A stretch of DNA of 14,518 nt from an uncultured bacterium (lineage in GTDB: Bacteria; Actinomycetota; Coriobacteriia; Coriobacteriales; Coriobacteriaceae), in the NCBI GenBank assembly GCA_905215835.1, contig CAJMRR010000039.1, positions 1-14,518 of the forward strand, written 5' to 3'. A program made the translations under genes and the position numbers. A model generated the notes under the pieces. That model searched no databases. It saw nothing but the letters and a program-made list of their open reading frames with translations, and was not told where the DNA came from. Positions 1 through 6,972 of this stretch are shown here, in pieces; positions within the stretch are counted from its first letter, which is position 1; the number at the start of each line of letters is the position of its first letter.

Positions 1-727
1 CCTGGCTCAGCGTAAGCGAGCCGCGCTTGGCGAGCTCCAGCATGGCCAGGAAGGTGACAACGAGCTGCTCGGTGGTGGCATCGCCGTCCAGCAGCTCGCG
101 GAAAGTGCAGGTTTGGTGCGCCATGGTAAAGCGGTCGACCGAGGCCACCGTCAGGTCGAGCGGCACGCGATGCGGCGCCACGTGCTCGGCCTCCAGCAGG
201 AAGGTCTGTCGTTTGCCATCCAGGTCGGCACAGATAACGGCCAGACCGCGCAGGGTAATGCCGGCCAGATAGTCGGGCATGAGGCCCAAGAACTCGGGGT
301 CGGGGCCGGCCACGCGCGGATGCATGCGGCTTTCGGCCTGCATGCGCGCACCGAGGGCCGCAGCCGCACCTTTAAACTGCTTGTAGGCAATCAGGCGCTG
401 GATCAGGACCTCACGCAGCGCGTCGCCGTCAAGCGTGCTGAGCTCCTCGAGGTCTTCGTCGAACTCGTCATCGTCGTCATCGACTTTGCGCGGGGCCTCC
501 TGCGGCACCAGAGAGGCAGCCTTGATGTCCAAAAGGGTTGCCGCGACCAGCAAAAAGTCGCTTGCTACGTCCAGGTCCAGCGCCTCGATGCGCTCGGCCT
601 CGGCAAGGTACTGCTCGGCCACCTCGCTGATCGAGATGGCACCGATATCTACTTTTTGGCGGGTTACCAGCTGCAGCAGCAGGTCGAACGGTCCGCTGTA
701 GACCTGCGTCGACACGCGATACGACAT
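1..727 (-). CDS. scpA: Segregation and condensation protein A (ScpA), 3' end outside the window
   Basis: ScpA is the kleisin that bridges the SMC heads and works with ScpB in chromosome compaction and segregation. The frame is open for 242 codons from ATG at 727 to the window edge with no stop, so the C-terminus is missing. The N-terminus has the family signature: YSGPFDLLLQLV near residues 9-20, then helices beginning KVDIGAISISEVAEQYL, followed by an acidic stretch (DDDDDEFDEDLEEL) that fits the flexible kleisin linker. The start is set by a strong Shine-Dalgarno AAAGGAGGT at 733-741. The gene is last in a minus-strand cluster, 84 bp after the M50 protease stop. That gap holds a short GCGCC/GGCGC stem without a T-run, so read-through from upstream is plausible. 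Identification is confident from sequence pattern alone. Confidence 0.93.
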   Translation of the reverse strand, partial: MSYRVSTQVYSGPFDLLLQLVTRQKVDIGAISISEVAEQYLAEAERIEALDLDVASDFLLVAATLLDIKAASLVPQEAPRKVDDDDDEFDEDLEELSTLDGDALREVLIQRLIAYKQFKGAAAALGARMQAESRMHPRVAGPDPEFLGLMPDYLAGITLRGLAVICADLDGKRQTFLLEAEHVAPHRVPLDLTVASVDRFTMAHQTCTFRELLDGDATTEQLVVTFLAMLELAKRGSLTLSQ

Positions 728-811
728 CTTCGACCTCCTTTGACGGCGCCTTCGCGGCGCGGTTTGGGTGCATGCTGCGACCGTTTTACACGGACGACCT
801 GTAAGTTTACC

Positions 812-1495
812 TTAGATGCCGGCGATTGCGAAGTTGAGCAGCTGCTCAGCAAGCGGATACACGGTAACGTCGAAATAGCGGCCGATTACATCGATGCCGG
901 TCCACATAGGCAGCAGGTATAGAACCAGGATGAGTATGGGCATAGCGTATTGCTGCATGCGGTAATAGTTGTTGAGCGCCTTGCCCTTGAGGAAGGGCAC
1001 GATGATCGACGAGCCATCAAGCGGCGGAATCGGAATGAGGTTAAAGAACGCGAGCGACAGGTTGACCACGATAAACGTGGCGCCGAAGTTCATAATTTGG
1101 GACGCCACGGCAAAGGACATGCTGGCGTAGAGATTGCCGTACGTTACGTGCATGAGGGCGGCCGCGAGGCACGCGAGTGCGATATTCGATGTGGGGCCGG
1201 CTACGCTCACCAGGACCTCGTCGCGCTTGGGGTGCTTGAGGTTGTTGAGATAGACGGGCACGGGCTTGGCGAAGGCGAACACGGGACCGCCTGCGGCGAG
1301 CATGAGCAGCGGCAAGATGATGGTGCCAAACGGGTCGATATGGTTGAGCGGGTTGAGCGAGACGCGGCCGCGCGAGCGAGCCGTTTTGTCGCCGAGCGCC
1401 CAGGCTGCGGCGGCGTGCGCGCTCTCGTGGATCACGATGCCAACGATGACGGCAACGGCACTGGCGAGCAGGTTCATGATGTAGCTGCTGGACAT
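812..1495 (-). CDS. Site-2-protease-type M50 family zinc metalloprotease, integral membrane
   Basis: A 227-aa polytopic membrane protein of the small S2P/M50B type (YwhC-like). It carries the zinc-binding HESAH motif (HExxH) at residues 23-27 inside the first membrane helix. The second family motif is NLIPIPPLDG at about 142-151, whose Asp is the third zinc ligand. The intervening SVAGPTSNIALA at about 87-98 is also typical. This length matches the short single-domain members that lack PDZ or CBS domains. Such proteases cleave membrane helices of regulatory substrates; the substrate here is unknown. The ATG has GGGGAG four bases upstream and lies nine bases after the preceding gene's stop, so the two are almost certainly co-transcribed. 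Adjacency of an M50 protease to scpA is common in Gram-positive genomes (established knowledge). Confidence 0.9.
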   Translation of the reverse strand: MSSSYIMNLLASAVAVIVGIVIHESAHAAAAWALGDKTARSRGRVSLNPLNHIDPFGTIILPLLMLAAGGPVFAFAKPVPVYLNNLKHPKRDEVLVSVAGPTSNIALACLAAALMHVTYGNLYASMSFAVASQIMNFGATFIVVNLSLAFFNLIPIPPLDGSSIIVPFLKGKALNNYYRMQQYAMPILILVLYLLPMWTGIDVIGRYFDVTVYPLAEQLLNFAIAGI

Positions 1496-1504
1496 AACGC
1501 TCCC

Positions 1505-1801
1505 CTAGCGGACGCGGCGCGAGGCGCGCGTGAGCAGGTAGTCAATTACAAACAGGATCACAGCGACGATAGCATAATCCAGGCGGAATACACCGCCAAA
1601 AGGCGACGTGATGACGCCGTAGCCGGCGATGGCGCTCGGCAGTGCACGCGAAAGCTCAACGACAAAGCCAACGATCTGCAGCTTGGCGGTGAGGCCGCTA
1701 AAGCACAGCAGCACGGTCATCGCGCTCATAAAAATGCCGCAGATGCGACAGGCGGTGGCGATGATGCTCATCGCCACGGCAGCGGCCTTACGAGAGTTCA
1801 C
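1505..1801 (-). CDS. Small hydrophobic membrane protein, 98 aa, function unknown
   Basis: I do not recognise this family. A GTG start at 1801 is preferred over longer upstream starts because GAGGAG lies seven bases before it and because upstream starts would run deep into the ABC-F gene. With this start the gene overlaps the ABC-F 3' end by 14 bp, a translational-coupling arrangement. The protein has a short basic N-terminus (VNSRKAAAVA), a hydrophobic segment at about 12-40, a second at about 47-60 and a third near 72-89, ending in a basic tail (TRASRRVR). It is therefore probably an integral membrane protein with two or three helices. It sits between ABC-F and the M50 protease in one tight cluster, but nothing in it indicates enzymatic activity. 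Confidence 0.72.
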   Translation of the reverse strand: MNSRKAAAVAMSIIATACRICGIFMSAMTVLLCFSGLTAKLQIVGFVVELSRALPSAIAGYGVITSPFGGVFRLDYAIVAVILFVIDYLLTRASRRVR

Positions 1802-3818
1802 GCGCGGTCTCCTCTTCGATCTGGGTGGAAAGCTCCAGCCATTCGTCCTCGAGCTTGGGCAGCTCTTGCTTAAGGCCGTTATATTCCCCCAGCGCGGCGT
1901 TGAACTTGTCTTGATCGGCATAAAGCTCTTCGCTTGCCATCAATTCCATAAGCTCGTCATAGCGGGCGCGCTTTTTGTCGAGCTCCGTCTCGATCTTCTT
2001 GAGCTGGTTACGCACGCCCTTGAGTTTTTTGTTGAGCGCGGCGCGGGCCTGGGCCTCGGCGCGCTTTTGCTCCTTGGTCTTTTTGCCCTCGGCAGGCTTG
2101 GGTGCGGCGGGCGCATCGGACTGGGCCGCGGTGACCTTAGCGGACTTGGCCGCGGCCGGTGCGCTCTCCCCTGCCGCCTCGGCGGCGGCGCGGGCTGCGA
2201 GGTCCTCGCGCTTGTAGAGGTAGTAGTCGTAGTCGCCGTCGTAGACCGTGACCTTGCCGTCGCGGATGTCAATGATGCGGTTGGCCACAGCGCGTACCAG
2301 GTGCTCGTCGTGGCTGATCAGCACGATGGTGCCGGGGAAGTTCTGCAGGGCGTTCTCGAGCATGTCCACCGAGTCGATGTCAAGGTGGTTGGTGGGCTCG
2401 TCCAGGCACAGGAGCGCCTCGGGGGCCACGAGCATTTTGGCGAGCGCCAGGCGTGCCTTTTCGCCGCCGGAGAGGACGCGTACCTGCTTTTCGATTGCGT
2501 CGTTGTCGCTAAACAGGAAGGCGCCCAGCAGGCTGCGCTGCTGCGGCACGGTCCACTTGGGCGTGACGGTGTCGATTTCTTGCAGGACGGTATTGGACTC
2601 GGTCATGCCCTCGAGTGCGTGCTGGGCGTAGTAGGCCACGCCCACGTTGGTGCCCAGGTCCCGGGTGCCGGTGGTGGGCGGCTCCAGGCCGGCGAGGATC
2701 TTCATAAGGGTGGACTTGCCGGCGCCGTTGGGGCCGACGAGCGCCACGTGCTCGCCGCGGTAGAGCTTGAGGTCGATGTCACTGTAGATGTGCTTGTCGC
2801 CGTAGGACTTGGAGATGCCCTCCAGGCCCACGACCATGTCGCCGGAGCGCGGCGGATCGGGGAACTTAAAGTCGATGTGCTTGTGGCCCTCGGGCAGGAT
2901 GACGAGCTCCTTTTTGATCTGCTCGATCTTTCGGATGCGCTCCTGAGCCTGCGCTGCCTTGGTGGGCTTGTAGCGGAACTTGTCGACGAAGACCTGCATG
3001 TGGGCGATGTCGCGCTCCTGGGCGGCGCGCTTGGCGCGCATCTGCTCCAGGTTGTCCTCGCGCTGCTTGAGGTAGCTGCTGTAGTTGCCGGTGTAGGTGG
3101 TCACGCGACGGTTTTCGAGTGCGGCGACGTGGTCGACGCAGGCGTCCATGAAGGCGCGGTCGTGGCTGACGATAAGCACGGCACCGTCGTAGTTTGCGAT
3201 AAAGCCGCGCAGCCACTGGACGCTCTCGAGGTCCAGGTGGTTAGTGGGCTCGTCCAGTAGCAGCAGGTCGGGGTGGCGCAGGAAGAGCTTGGCCAGCGCG
3301 ATGCGCATCTGCCAGCCGCCCGAGAACTCGGAGCACGGGCGCTCAAAGTCGGTGACCTTAAAGCCCAGGCCGGACAGGATCTTGCGCGCGTTGCTCTCGA
3401 GCTCGTAGCCGCCCAGGTGCTCAAAGCGGTCCTGGACCTGGCCGTACTCGTTAAGGAGCGCATCGACGTCCTTGCCCTGCTCGGAGAGCTCGGTGATCTG
3501 AGCCTGCAGCTCGTTGGCGCGCTCGCCCATGCGGCGAATTTCCTTGGCGGCCGCCATTACCTCGGCAAGGATGGTGGTGTCCTTGTGCTCCAGGTTGGTT
3601 TCTTGCTCTAGATAGCCTATCTGGCAGTCCTTGGCGTACTGGACCTGGCCGGCGTCGGGGCTGTCGATGCCCATGATGATTTTGAGCATGGTGGTTTTGC
3701 CGGCGCCGTTGGGTCCCACGAGCGCGAAGCGCTCGCCGGGGTTGATCTGGAAGGACGCGCCGCTAAAGAGGACGCGCGCGCCGAAGCTTTTTTCGATCTT
3801 GTCGACCAGGAGGATCAT
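1788..3818 (-). CDS. ABC-F family ribosome-associated ATPase with Uup-type C-terminal coiled coil
   Basis: A 676-aa soluble protein with two tandem ABC nucleotide-binding domains and no membrane domain, the layout of ABC-F translation factors. Domain 1 has Walker A GPNGAGKT at 35-42, a signature SEFSGGW near 163 and LLLLDEPTNHLD at 185-196. Domain 2 has Walker A GPNGAGKS at 362-369, LSGGE at 449-453 and CLDEPTNHLD at 481-490. Between them a long charged helical linker (about 200-320) corresponds to the P-site tRNA interaction motif. The C-terminus (about 540-676) is Ala/Lys-rich and then predicted coiled coil, as in Uup/YdiF-type members. These proteins act at the ribosomal E site. Housekeeping roles and antibiotic protection both occur in the family; the core-operon context favours housekeeping. 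The start codon is only 31 nt beyond the terminator of tRNA-Ala copy 1. Confidence 0.93.
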   Translation of the reverse strand: MILLVDKIEKSFGARVLFSGASFQINPGERFALVGPNGAGKTTMLKIIMGIDSPDAGQVQYAKDCQIGYLEQETNLEHKDTTILAEVMAAAKEIRRMGERANELQAQITELSEQGKDVDALLNEYGQVQDRFEHLGGYELESNARKILSGLGFKVTDFERPCSEFSGGWQMRIALAKLFLRHPDLLLLDEPTNHLDLESVQWLRGFIANYDGAVLIVSHDRAFMDACVDHVAALENRRVTTYTGNYSSYLKQREDNLEQMRAKRAAQERDIAHMQVFVDKFRYKPTKAAQAQERIRKIEQIKKELVILPEGHKHIDFKFPDPPRSGDMVVGLEGISKSYGDKHIYSDIDLKLYRGEHVALVGPNGAGKSTLMKILAGLEPPTTGTRDLGTNVGVAYYAQHALEGMTESNTVLQEIDTVTPKWTVPQQRSLLGAFLFSDNDAIEKQVRVLSGGEKARLALAKMLVAPEALLCLDEPTNHLDIDSVDMLENALQNFPGTIVLISHDEHLVRAVANRIIDIRDGKVTVYDGDYDYYLYKREDLAARAAAEAAGESAPAAAKSAKVTAAQSDAPAAPKPAEGKKTKEQKRAEAQARAALNKKLKGVRNQLKKIETELDKKRARYDELMELMASEELYADQDKFNAALGEYNGLKQELPKLEDEWLELSTQIEEETARELS

Positions 3819-3849
3819 GGTGCCGCCTTTGACCTTGTTTTCCTATATG

Positions 3850-3877
3850 AAAAAAGGCCCCAACTTGCGTTGGAGCC
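3850..3877 (-). terminator. Intrinsic terminator of tRNA-Ala copy 1
   Basis: Read on the minus strand, GGCTCCAAC and GTTGGGGCC form a 9-bp stem (one G-U) with loop GCAA, followed immediately by six T. It lies 16 nt past the tRNA 3' end. The ABC-F start codon is 31 nt further on. Confidence 0.88.
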
Positions 3878-3893
3878 TCATTCAATGCTCGGG

Positions 3894-3966
3894 TGGAGAC
3901 GAGGGGGATCGAACCCCTGACCTCTTGACTGCCAGTCAAGCGCTCTCCCAGCTGAGCTACGCCCCC
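3894..3966 (-). tRNA. tRNA-Ala, anticodon GGC (copy 1)
   Basis: A complete 73-nt cloverleaf read on the minus strand. The acceptor GGGGGCG pairs with CGTCTCC including the G3-U70 wobble, the classical alanine identity element. The D-arm is GCTC/GAGC, the anticodon stem CTTGA/TCAAG has loop CTGGCAG (anticodon GGC), and the T-arm is AGGGG-TTCGATC-CCCCT. The discriminator is A. The following genomic bases are CCC, so CCA is not encoded and must be added by nucleotidyltransferase. It is flanked by its own promoter and terminator. Confidence 0.97.
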
Positions 3967-3978
3967 GTGCGAAGAAGT

Positions 3979-4007
3979 ACTATACGGGAACTCCCCCGGC
4001 GATGCAA
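3979..4007 (-). promoter_or_regulatory. Promoter of tRNA-Ala copy 1
   Basis: On the minus strand, -35 TTGCAT (4002-4007) and -10 TATAGT (3979-3984) are separated by exactly 17 bp. The -10 lies 12 nt upstream of the mature 5' end. Copy 2 has the same boxes; the only differences between copies in this region are three bases in the spacer. Confidence 0.78.
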
Positions 4008-4044
4008 GGACAATTTTGGAAAAACTTTCCGGGGGCGCCGTCGC

Positions 4045-4058
4045 GGCCCCGCGGGGCC
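4045..4058. repeat. G+C-rich perfect palindrome beside tRNA-Ala copy 1
   Basis: GGCCCCGCGGGGCC is a perfect 14-bp palindrome inside an extremely G+C-rich stretch (about 4026-4140) upstream of the tRNA promoter. No T-run follows on either strand, so it does not look like a terminator. A longer G+C palindrome occupies the corresponding place beside copy 2. Confidence 0.55.
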
Positions 4059-4216
4059 GGGCCAGCCCGCGGGGGCGCCCGACCCCCGCACGGCCCGTAC
4101 GCCGGCCGAATTGGCGCGCGGAACGCGACCCTCCCCGCGCAACCGGATTTCCTATGCGTCGCCAGTCCCATTATCGGGTCCGATTGCGAACCGTCCCTCA
4201 TCTGCGTCTCAGAACT

Positions 4217-4356
4217 ATGCCGGTTTACTACGATGAATCAGGAATGTTCGACCACGCACGCCTTTTCGTGTAACCGTCGGGCTTTCTACCTGCGGTTTTG
4301 CAAACGGAGAACACGCGGTGCTCGGGGGTCGCCGATCCGTCGTAGTAAACCAGCAT
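4217..4356. repeat. 140-bp element bounded by 17-bp inverted repeats (element 1)
   Basis: The left end ATGCCGGTTTACTACGA and the reverse complement of the right end match at 16 of 17 positions. The interior contains CTACCTGCGGTTTT, and the right flank reads GTTTTGAAATG. All of these recur in element 2 (5268-5401), which sits in the same place relative to the second tRNA-Ala. No ORF lies inside. This may be a MITE-like or structured intergenic element; I do not recognise a named family. The rest of the interval 4026-4567 holds nothing else I can support. Confidence 0.7.
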
Positions 4357-4567
4357 GGTTTTGAAATGGCATCAGGTTGAATTCACGCAGAAATGTTTTG
4401 GAGCCCTGAATTTAAGGCCTTAACTTTTTATAAAACACTTTTTATCTGTGACGGGCCTAGATTAGCTGTTGTCTAGCATCGAACTTGATCTTGCGTTGTG
4501 CGACTTGCTCGTGCATGGTAGTATTTCACGACGTGAAGCGAAGAAATTAGGCCTGAGTTGCCTTTGC

Positions 4568-4573
4568 TAGAAT
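4568..4573 (+). promoter_or_regulatory. Possible -10 box of the CAU tRNA gene
   Basis: TAGAAT ends 18 nt before the mature 5' end of the tRNA, a suitable distance. No good -35 hexamer is visible 16-18 bp upstream, so this is tentative. Confidence 0.35.
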
Positions 4574-4591
4574 TGCATTCACCGTTCATAA

Positions 4592-4667
4592 GGGCTCTTG
4601 GCGCAACGGTTAGCGCAGGGGACTCATAATCCCTGGGTTCTGGGTTCGAATCCCGGAGGGCCCACCA
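4592..4667 (+). tRNA. tRNA with CAU anticodon, probably tRNA-Ile2 (lysidine type)
   Basis: A complete 76-nt cloverleaf with encoded CCA. The acceptor GGGCTCT pairs with AGGGCCC, the D-arm is GCGC/GCGC, and the anticodon stem GGGGA/TCCCT has loop CTCATAA. The T-arm is CTGGG-TTCGAAT-CCCGG and the discriminator is A. CAU can be Met, initiator Met or Ile2. The acceptor begins with a Watson-Crick G1-C72 pair and the anticodon stem lacks three consecutive G-C pairs of the initiator type, so initiator is unlikely. The C4-G69 pair and the GACTCATAATC core resemble E. coli ileX more than elongator Met, so I favour Ile2 decoding AUA after TilS modification. Elongator Met remains possible. Confidence 0.93.
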
Positions 4668-4679
4668 GAGTATTTCGAA

Positions 4680-4709
4680 GCCGGGCATTACGCCCGGCCT
4701 CTTTGTTAT
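4680..4709 (+). terminator. Intrinsic terminator of the CAU tRNA
   Basis: GCCGGGC (4680-4686) and GCCCGGC (4692-4698) form a perfect 7-bp stem with loop ATTAC, followed by a T-rich run (CTCTTTGTTATT). It lies 12 nt past the encoded CCA. Confidence 0.82.
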
Positions 4710-4833
4710 TGGCGCTGCAGACTAGGTTTGCCATCCAGAAACGTAAAGTTATTAACATTCATATTCGTAATTAACAATGGGTATGTCGCCAAGATGCTGC
4801 CCAGTCAACACATGGCGTAAATCGATAGATATG

Positions 4834-4861
4834 AAAAAAGGCCCCAACTTGCGTTGGAGCC
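4834..4861 (-). terminator. Intrinsic terminator of tRNA-Ala copy 2
   Basis: Identical hairpin and six-T tract to that of copy 1, 16 nt past the tRNA 3' end on the minus strand. Confidence 0.87.
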
Positions 4862-4877
4862 TCATTCAATGCTCGGG

Positions 4878-4950
4878 TGGAGACGAGGGGGATCGAACCC
4901 CTGACCTCTTGACTGCCAGTCAAGCGCTCTCCCAGCTGAGCTACGCCCCC
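4878..4950 (-). tRNA. tRNA-Ala, anticodon GGC (copy 2)
   Basis: The 73 nt are identical to copy 1, with all cloverleaf arms, the G3-U70 identity pair, anticodon GGC and no encoded CCA (CCC follows the discriminator). The promoter boxes and terminator are also intact, so the gene should be functional. Confidence 0.97.
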
Positions 4951-4962
4951 GTGCGAAGAAGT

Positions 4963-4991
4963 ACTATACGGGAACTCGGACGGCGATGCAA
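4963..4991 (-). promoter_or_regulatory. Promoter of tRNA-Ala copy 2
   Basis: -35 TTGCAT (4986-4991), 17-bp spacer, -10 TATAGT (4963-4968) on the minus strand. It matches the copy 1 promoter except for three spacer bases. Confidence 0.78.
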
Positions 4992-5063
4992 GGACAATTT
5001 TGGAAAATATTTTACGGTGCGTGGAACGGCGTAGAGCCGAAGAGACACTCGATGCCCGAAATA

Positions 5064-5087
5064 GCCCGCGGGGCGCGCCCCGCGGGC
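5064..5087. repeat. 24-bp perfect G+C palindrome beside tRNA-Ala copy 2
   Basis: The half-site GCCCGCGGGGCG is followed directly by its exact reverse complement, giving a 24-bp palindrome made only of G and C. It occupies the position of the 14-bp palindrome near copy 1. No T-run follows on either strand. The surrounding 5008-5267 contains no supported gene. Confidence 0.65.
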
Positions 5088-5267
5088 AGCGGCAAGCTCG
5101 CCGCCCTCCTTCCCGGGGCTCGGCATGTCGCCCCAGGTGCCGCCGGTCAGAACAAAGCAATCCGCGGTGCTTCCGCGGGAGGGTTTCGTCTGAGCCTCTA
5201 TCCGCTCCTTCGGGCCAATTTACTGAACCGTGCGTAGCTCGCGCCAGCTGGTCGCTTCATAAACGGA

Positions 5268-5401
5268 CCGGTTTACTACGACGATTCCCGGATTTCTGAC
5301 CTCACGCCTGCTTTCGCAAAACGGGCAGGTAATCTACCTGCGGTTTTACGAGCGGCGAATTCGGTGTGTTCAGCCACCCTCAATCCAACGTAGTAAACCG
5401 G
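5268..5401. repeat. 134-bp element bounded by 13-bp inverted repeats (element 2)
   Basis: CCGGTTTACTACG at the left end and its exact complement at the right end bound the element. It contains an inner 7-bp hairpin GCAGGTA-ATC-TACCTGC (5325-5341) flanked by AAAAC and GGTTTT. It shares ends, the core CTACCTGCGGTTTT and right-flank GTTTTAAAATG with element 1. It lies 69 bp beyond the stop of the 384-aa gene, where the inner hairpin could act as a weak terminator for the minus strand. Confidence 0.7.
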
Positions 5402-5469
5402 CATTGTTTTAAAATGACACTTAATTACTGGCAGCATATAGAGTATTAAAAATGCTCACTAGGCCATTA

Positions 5470-6624
5470 TTACTTACCAATACCAAGCCAATTGCACAGA
5501 ACGTTGGCGCGCAATCTGGTCTCAGCACATCTCATCGCTTCGGTTTTTGGCTTGTAGCGCAACTCCAATCGCTTACACACACTGTGAATGATGGCATCAA
5601 GCTGTTCGTGATCATTGAGCATGTCATGAGTTACAAGAAATACGTCGTATCCCATGCTTTGTAATGCTGTCATTCGAGAGGCATCGTGGTCAAGCACAGC
5701 GCCCGATCCATGGATAACCTCTCCTTGAAGTTCGATAATCACAGCCTTCATTGTTATTGGGTTTACGATGACGATATCGCCGTAACAGACTTTCTGACCT
5801 GCGATTTTCCGAGCTGAATTCGAAAGCGGTGTTAAGTCGTTGACGTATATGTTTTTAAACTCCGCTCCGCCAGCACGTCTCGAATGACTTAGCAACATGA
5901 TTCCAGCAACTTCTAGCGGGGATGCGGCAATACCCATTACCTGTTGTGCGGCTTCGTAGAATTGCTTTCCCCACATCTCGCCCTTAACCTTCGCTGCAAA
6001 TCTGTGCAGTTCTTCTATTTCAATAAGAGGCTTTCTCATCCAGAGCGATGTGCCCTTTCCGTTAGCTTTATTTCCGGATCCGTTATCCCGCTGCCCACTT
6101 TGATTATTCTCACTATCCTTCTGGTGCGTCCGGGCATAGACTCGCTTCCATGGGGCCTCGTCTTGTGTTTCGTCTAGTTCAAACAGATTTTCTGTGGTGT
6201 ACTGCTCTTCTTCTGATTTTGCCTGCTCAAGTGTCATGTCGACCGCAGACGATGGTTTAAAAACCGAGAACCATCCGCAGAACTCGTACATAGACAGAAC
6301 CAGGTCGCATGAAGAAACGCTTCGAGTCATGGTGAATAGCGTATTAAGAGGGTCTGTGACGCTAAAGCCCATACCCGTGTCGATGGAAACCTTCTCTGTA
6401 TAGGCGCTGTTCCATCGGATGGTCCGTCTTGTCTCGGAATGCAGGTTGCTTCGTGTTGATGCTGCTGTGATGACTGGCGTCTTGAGGACGTCGGTTACGA
6501 AAGGGGCTTGGGATAGGGCTCGCCAGCCGTCATCGGAGCTGGGTAGGCGCGGGTAGAGGTTGCGCACTTGGGGCGGGCAGCGCCAGTAGCGGAATGCGGT
6601 GTTTGCGCAGACGATTCCGTCCAT
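5470..6624 (-). CDS. 384-aa protein with PD-(D/E)XK/DUF559-like C-terminal half, function unproven
   Basis: The N-terminal part (1-125) includes FSVTDPLNTLFTMTR and LVLSMYEFCGWFS, a pattern I associate with large families of coriobacterial accessory proteins. Residues 130-195 are a hydrophilic, low-complexity linker (Glu/Gln then Asn/Gly/Ser/Lys-rich). The C-terminal half (about 200-384) contains GDIVIV at about 282-287, then KAVIIELQGEVIHGSG, DHDASRMTALQSMGYDVFLV. This fits a PD-(D/E)XK-type nuclease core with Asp283 and Glu298-x-Gln300 (ExQ in place of ExK) and resembles the DUF559/Vsr style. Nuclease activity is an inference. The start is supported by GGGGAGG upstream. Base composition is clearly less G+C-rich than the housekeeping genes, and the gene lies between tRNA clusters, which suggests acquisition by transfer. 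Confidence 0.72.
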   Translation of the reverse strand: MDGIVCANTAFRYWRCPPQVRNLYPRLPSSDDGWRALSQAPFVTDVLKTPVITAASTRSNLHSETRRTIRWNSAYTEKVSIDTGMGFSVTDPLNTLFTMTRSVSSCDLVLSMYEFCGWFSVFKPSSAVDMTLEQAKSEEEQYTTENLFELDETQDEAPWKRVYARTHQKDSENNQSGQRDNGSGNKANGKGTSLWMRKPLIEIEELHRFAAKVKGEMWGKQFYEAAQQVMGIAASPLEVAGIMLLSHSRRAGGAEFKNIYVNDLTPLSNSARKIAGQKVCYGDIVIVNPITMKAVIIELQGEVIHGSGAVLDHDASRMTALQSMGYDVFLVTHDMLNDHEQLDAIIHSVCKRLELRYKPKTEAMRCAETRLRANVLCNWLGIGK

Positions 6625-6713
6625 TTGCGCCTCCCCTGGTTTCGACCGTAGACCGTGCGGATTGCGGGTATGGCCGATTATTTACCGGGGCATCATGCGG
6701 GTAAGTACGGGAA

Positions 6714-6735
6714 GCTGACCAAATGCTGACCAAAT
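6714..6735. repeat. Two adjacent 11-bp direct repeats
   Basis: GCTGACCAAAT is repeated twice without a gap, about 90 bp upstream of the 384-aa gene start. It could be a protein-binding site or a remnant of integrase arm sites; no further evidence is visible. Most of 6625-6936 is otherwise without a supported gene. Confidence 0.5.
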
Positions 6736-6936
6736 ACTTGACGAGTTCCGCCGAAAAACCTTCGTGTGATAGAAATCCGCTGGAAGGCGCTCTGGGCGTG
6801 TGGTCCCTGTCTCCACATTTGCGCTTGGATCGCATGGGGAATTCAATGAAAATACGCATGCGTTTTATACGAAACGTGCGATGGCGTCAGCAAAAAGGGT
6901 GGAATAAAAATCTCGCCTTAGACGACTGCGATTTGA

Positions 6937-6972
6937 TTTTGGTGCCAGTTTTGGTGTCAGCCTTGGTGTCAA
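6937..6972. repeat. Three 12-bp tandem repeats beside tRNA-Val
   Basis: TTTTGGTGCCAG, TTTTGGTGTCAG and CCTTGGTGTCAA follow one another directly, ending where the tRNA-Val terminator T-tract begins. Short tandem GGTGTCA-type repeats next to a tRNA 3' end resemble integrase arm-type sites. No integrase gene and no second copy of the tRNA end are in this window, so that reading is only a hypothesis. Confidence 0.6.

Larger units (their letters stand above)
3845..4023. repeat. 179-bp duplicated tRNA-Ala transcription unit, copy 1
   Basis: This block (terminator, tRNA-Ala and promoter) recurs at 4829-5007 in the same orientation with an offset of exactly 984 bp. I count three differences, all at 3994-3996 (CCC against GGA) inside the promoter spacer. 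The near-identity indicates recent duplication or gene conversion. Confidence 0.9.
4829..5007. repeat. 179-bp duplicated tRNA-Ala transcription unit, copy 2
   Basis: Second copy of the block at 3845-4023, differing at only three positions in the promoter spacer (4978-4980, GGA). Unlike copy 1, no protein gene starts just beyond its terminator: the 119 bases between it and the CAU-tRNA terminator hold nothing I can identify. Confidence 0.9.

Noticed and set aside
1629..3260. Plus-strand 543-codon open frame
   Set aside because: It is the antisense shadow of the ABC-F gene. Its Val/Leu/Gly-rich translation has no domain, while the minus strand shows complete ABC motifs.
3631..5160. Plus- and minus-strand ORFs over the tRNA genes, with GDRTPDLLTASQALSQLSYA-type translations
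   Set aside because: These peptides are translations of tRNA-Ala and CAU tRNA sequence, a well-known annotation artefact.
6937..6972. CRISPR array
   Set aside because: The 12-bp repeats are directly adjacent with no spacers, and there are no cas genes in the window.
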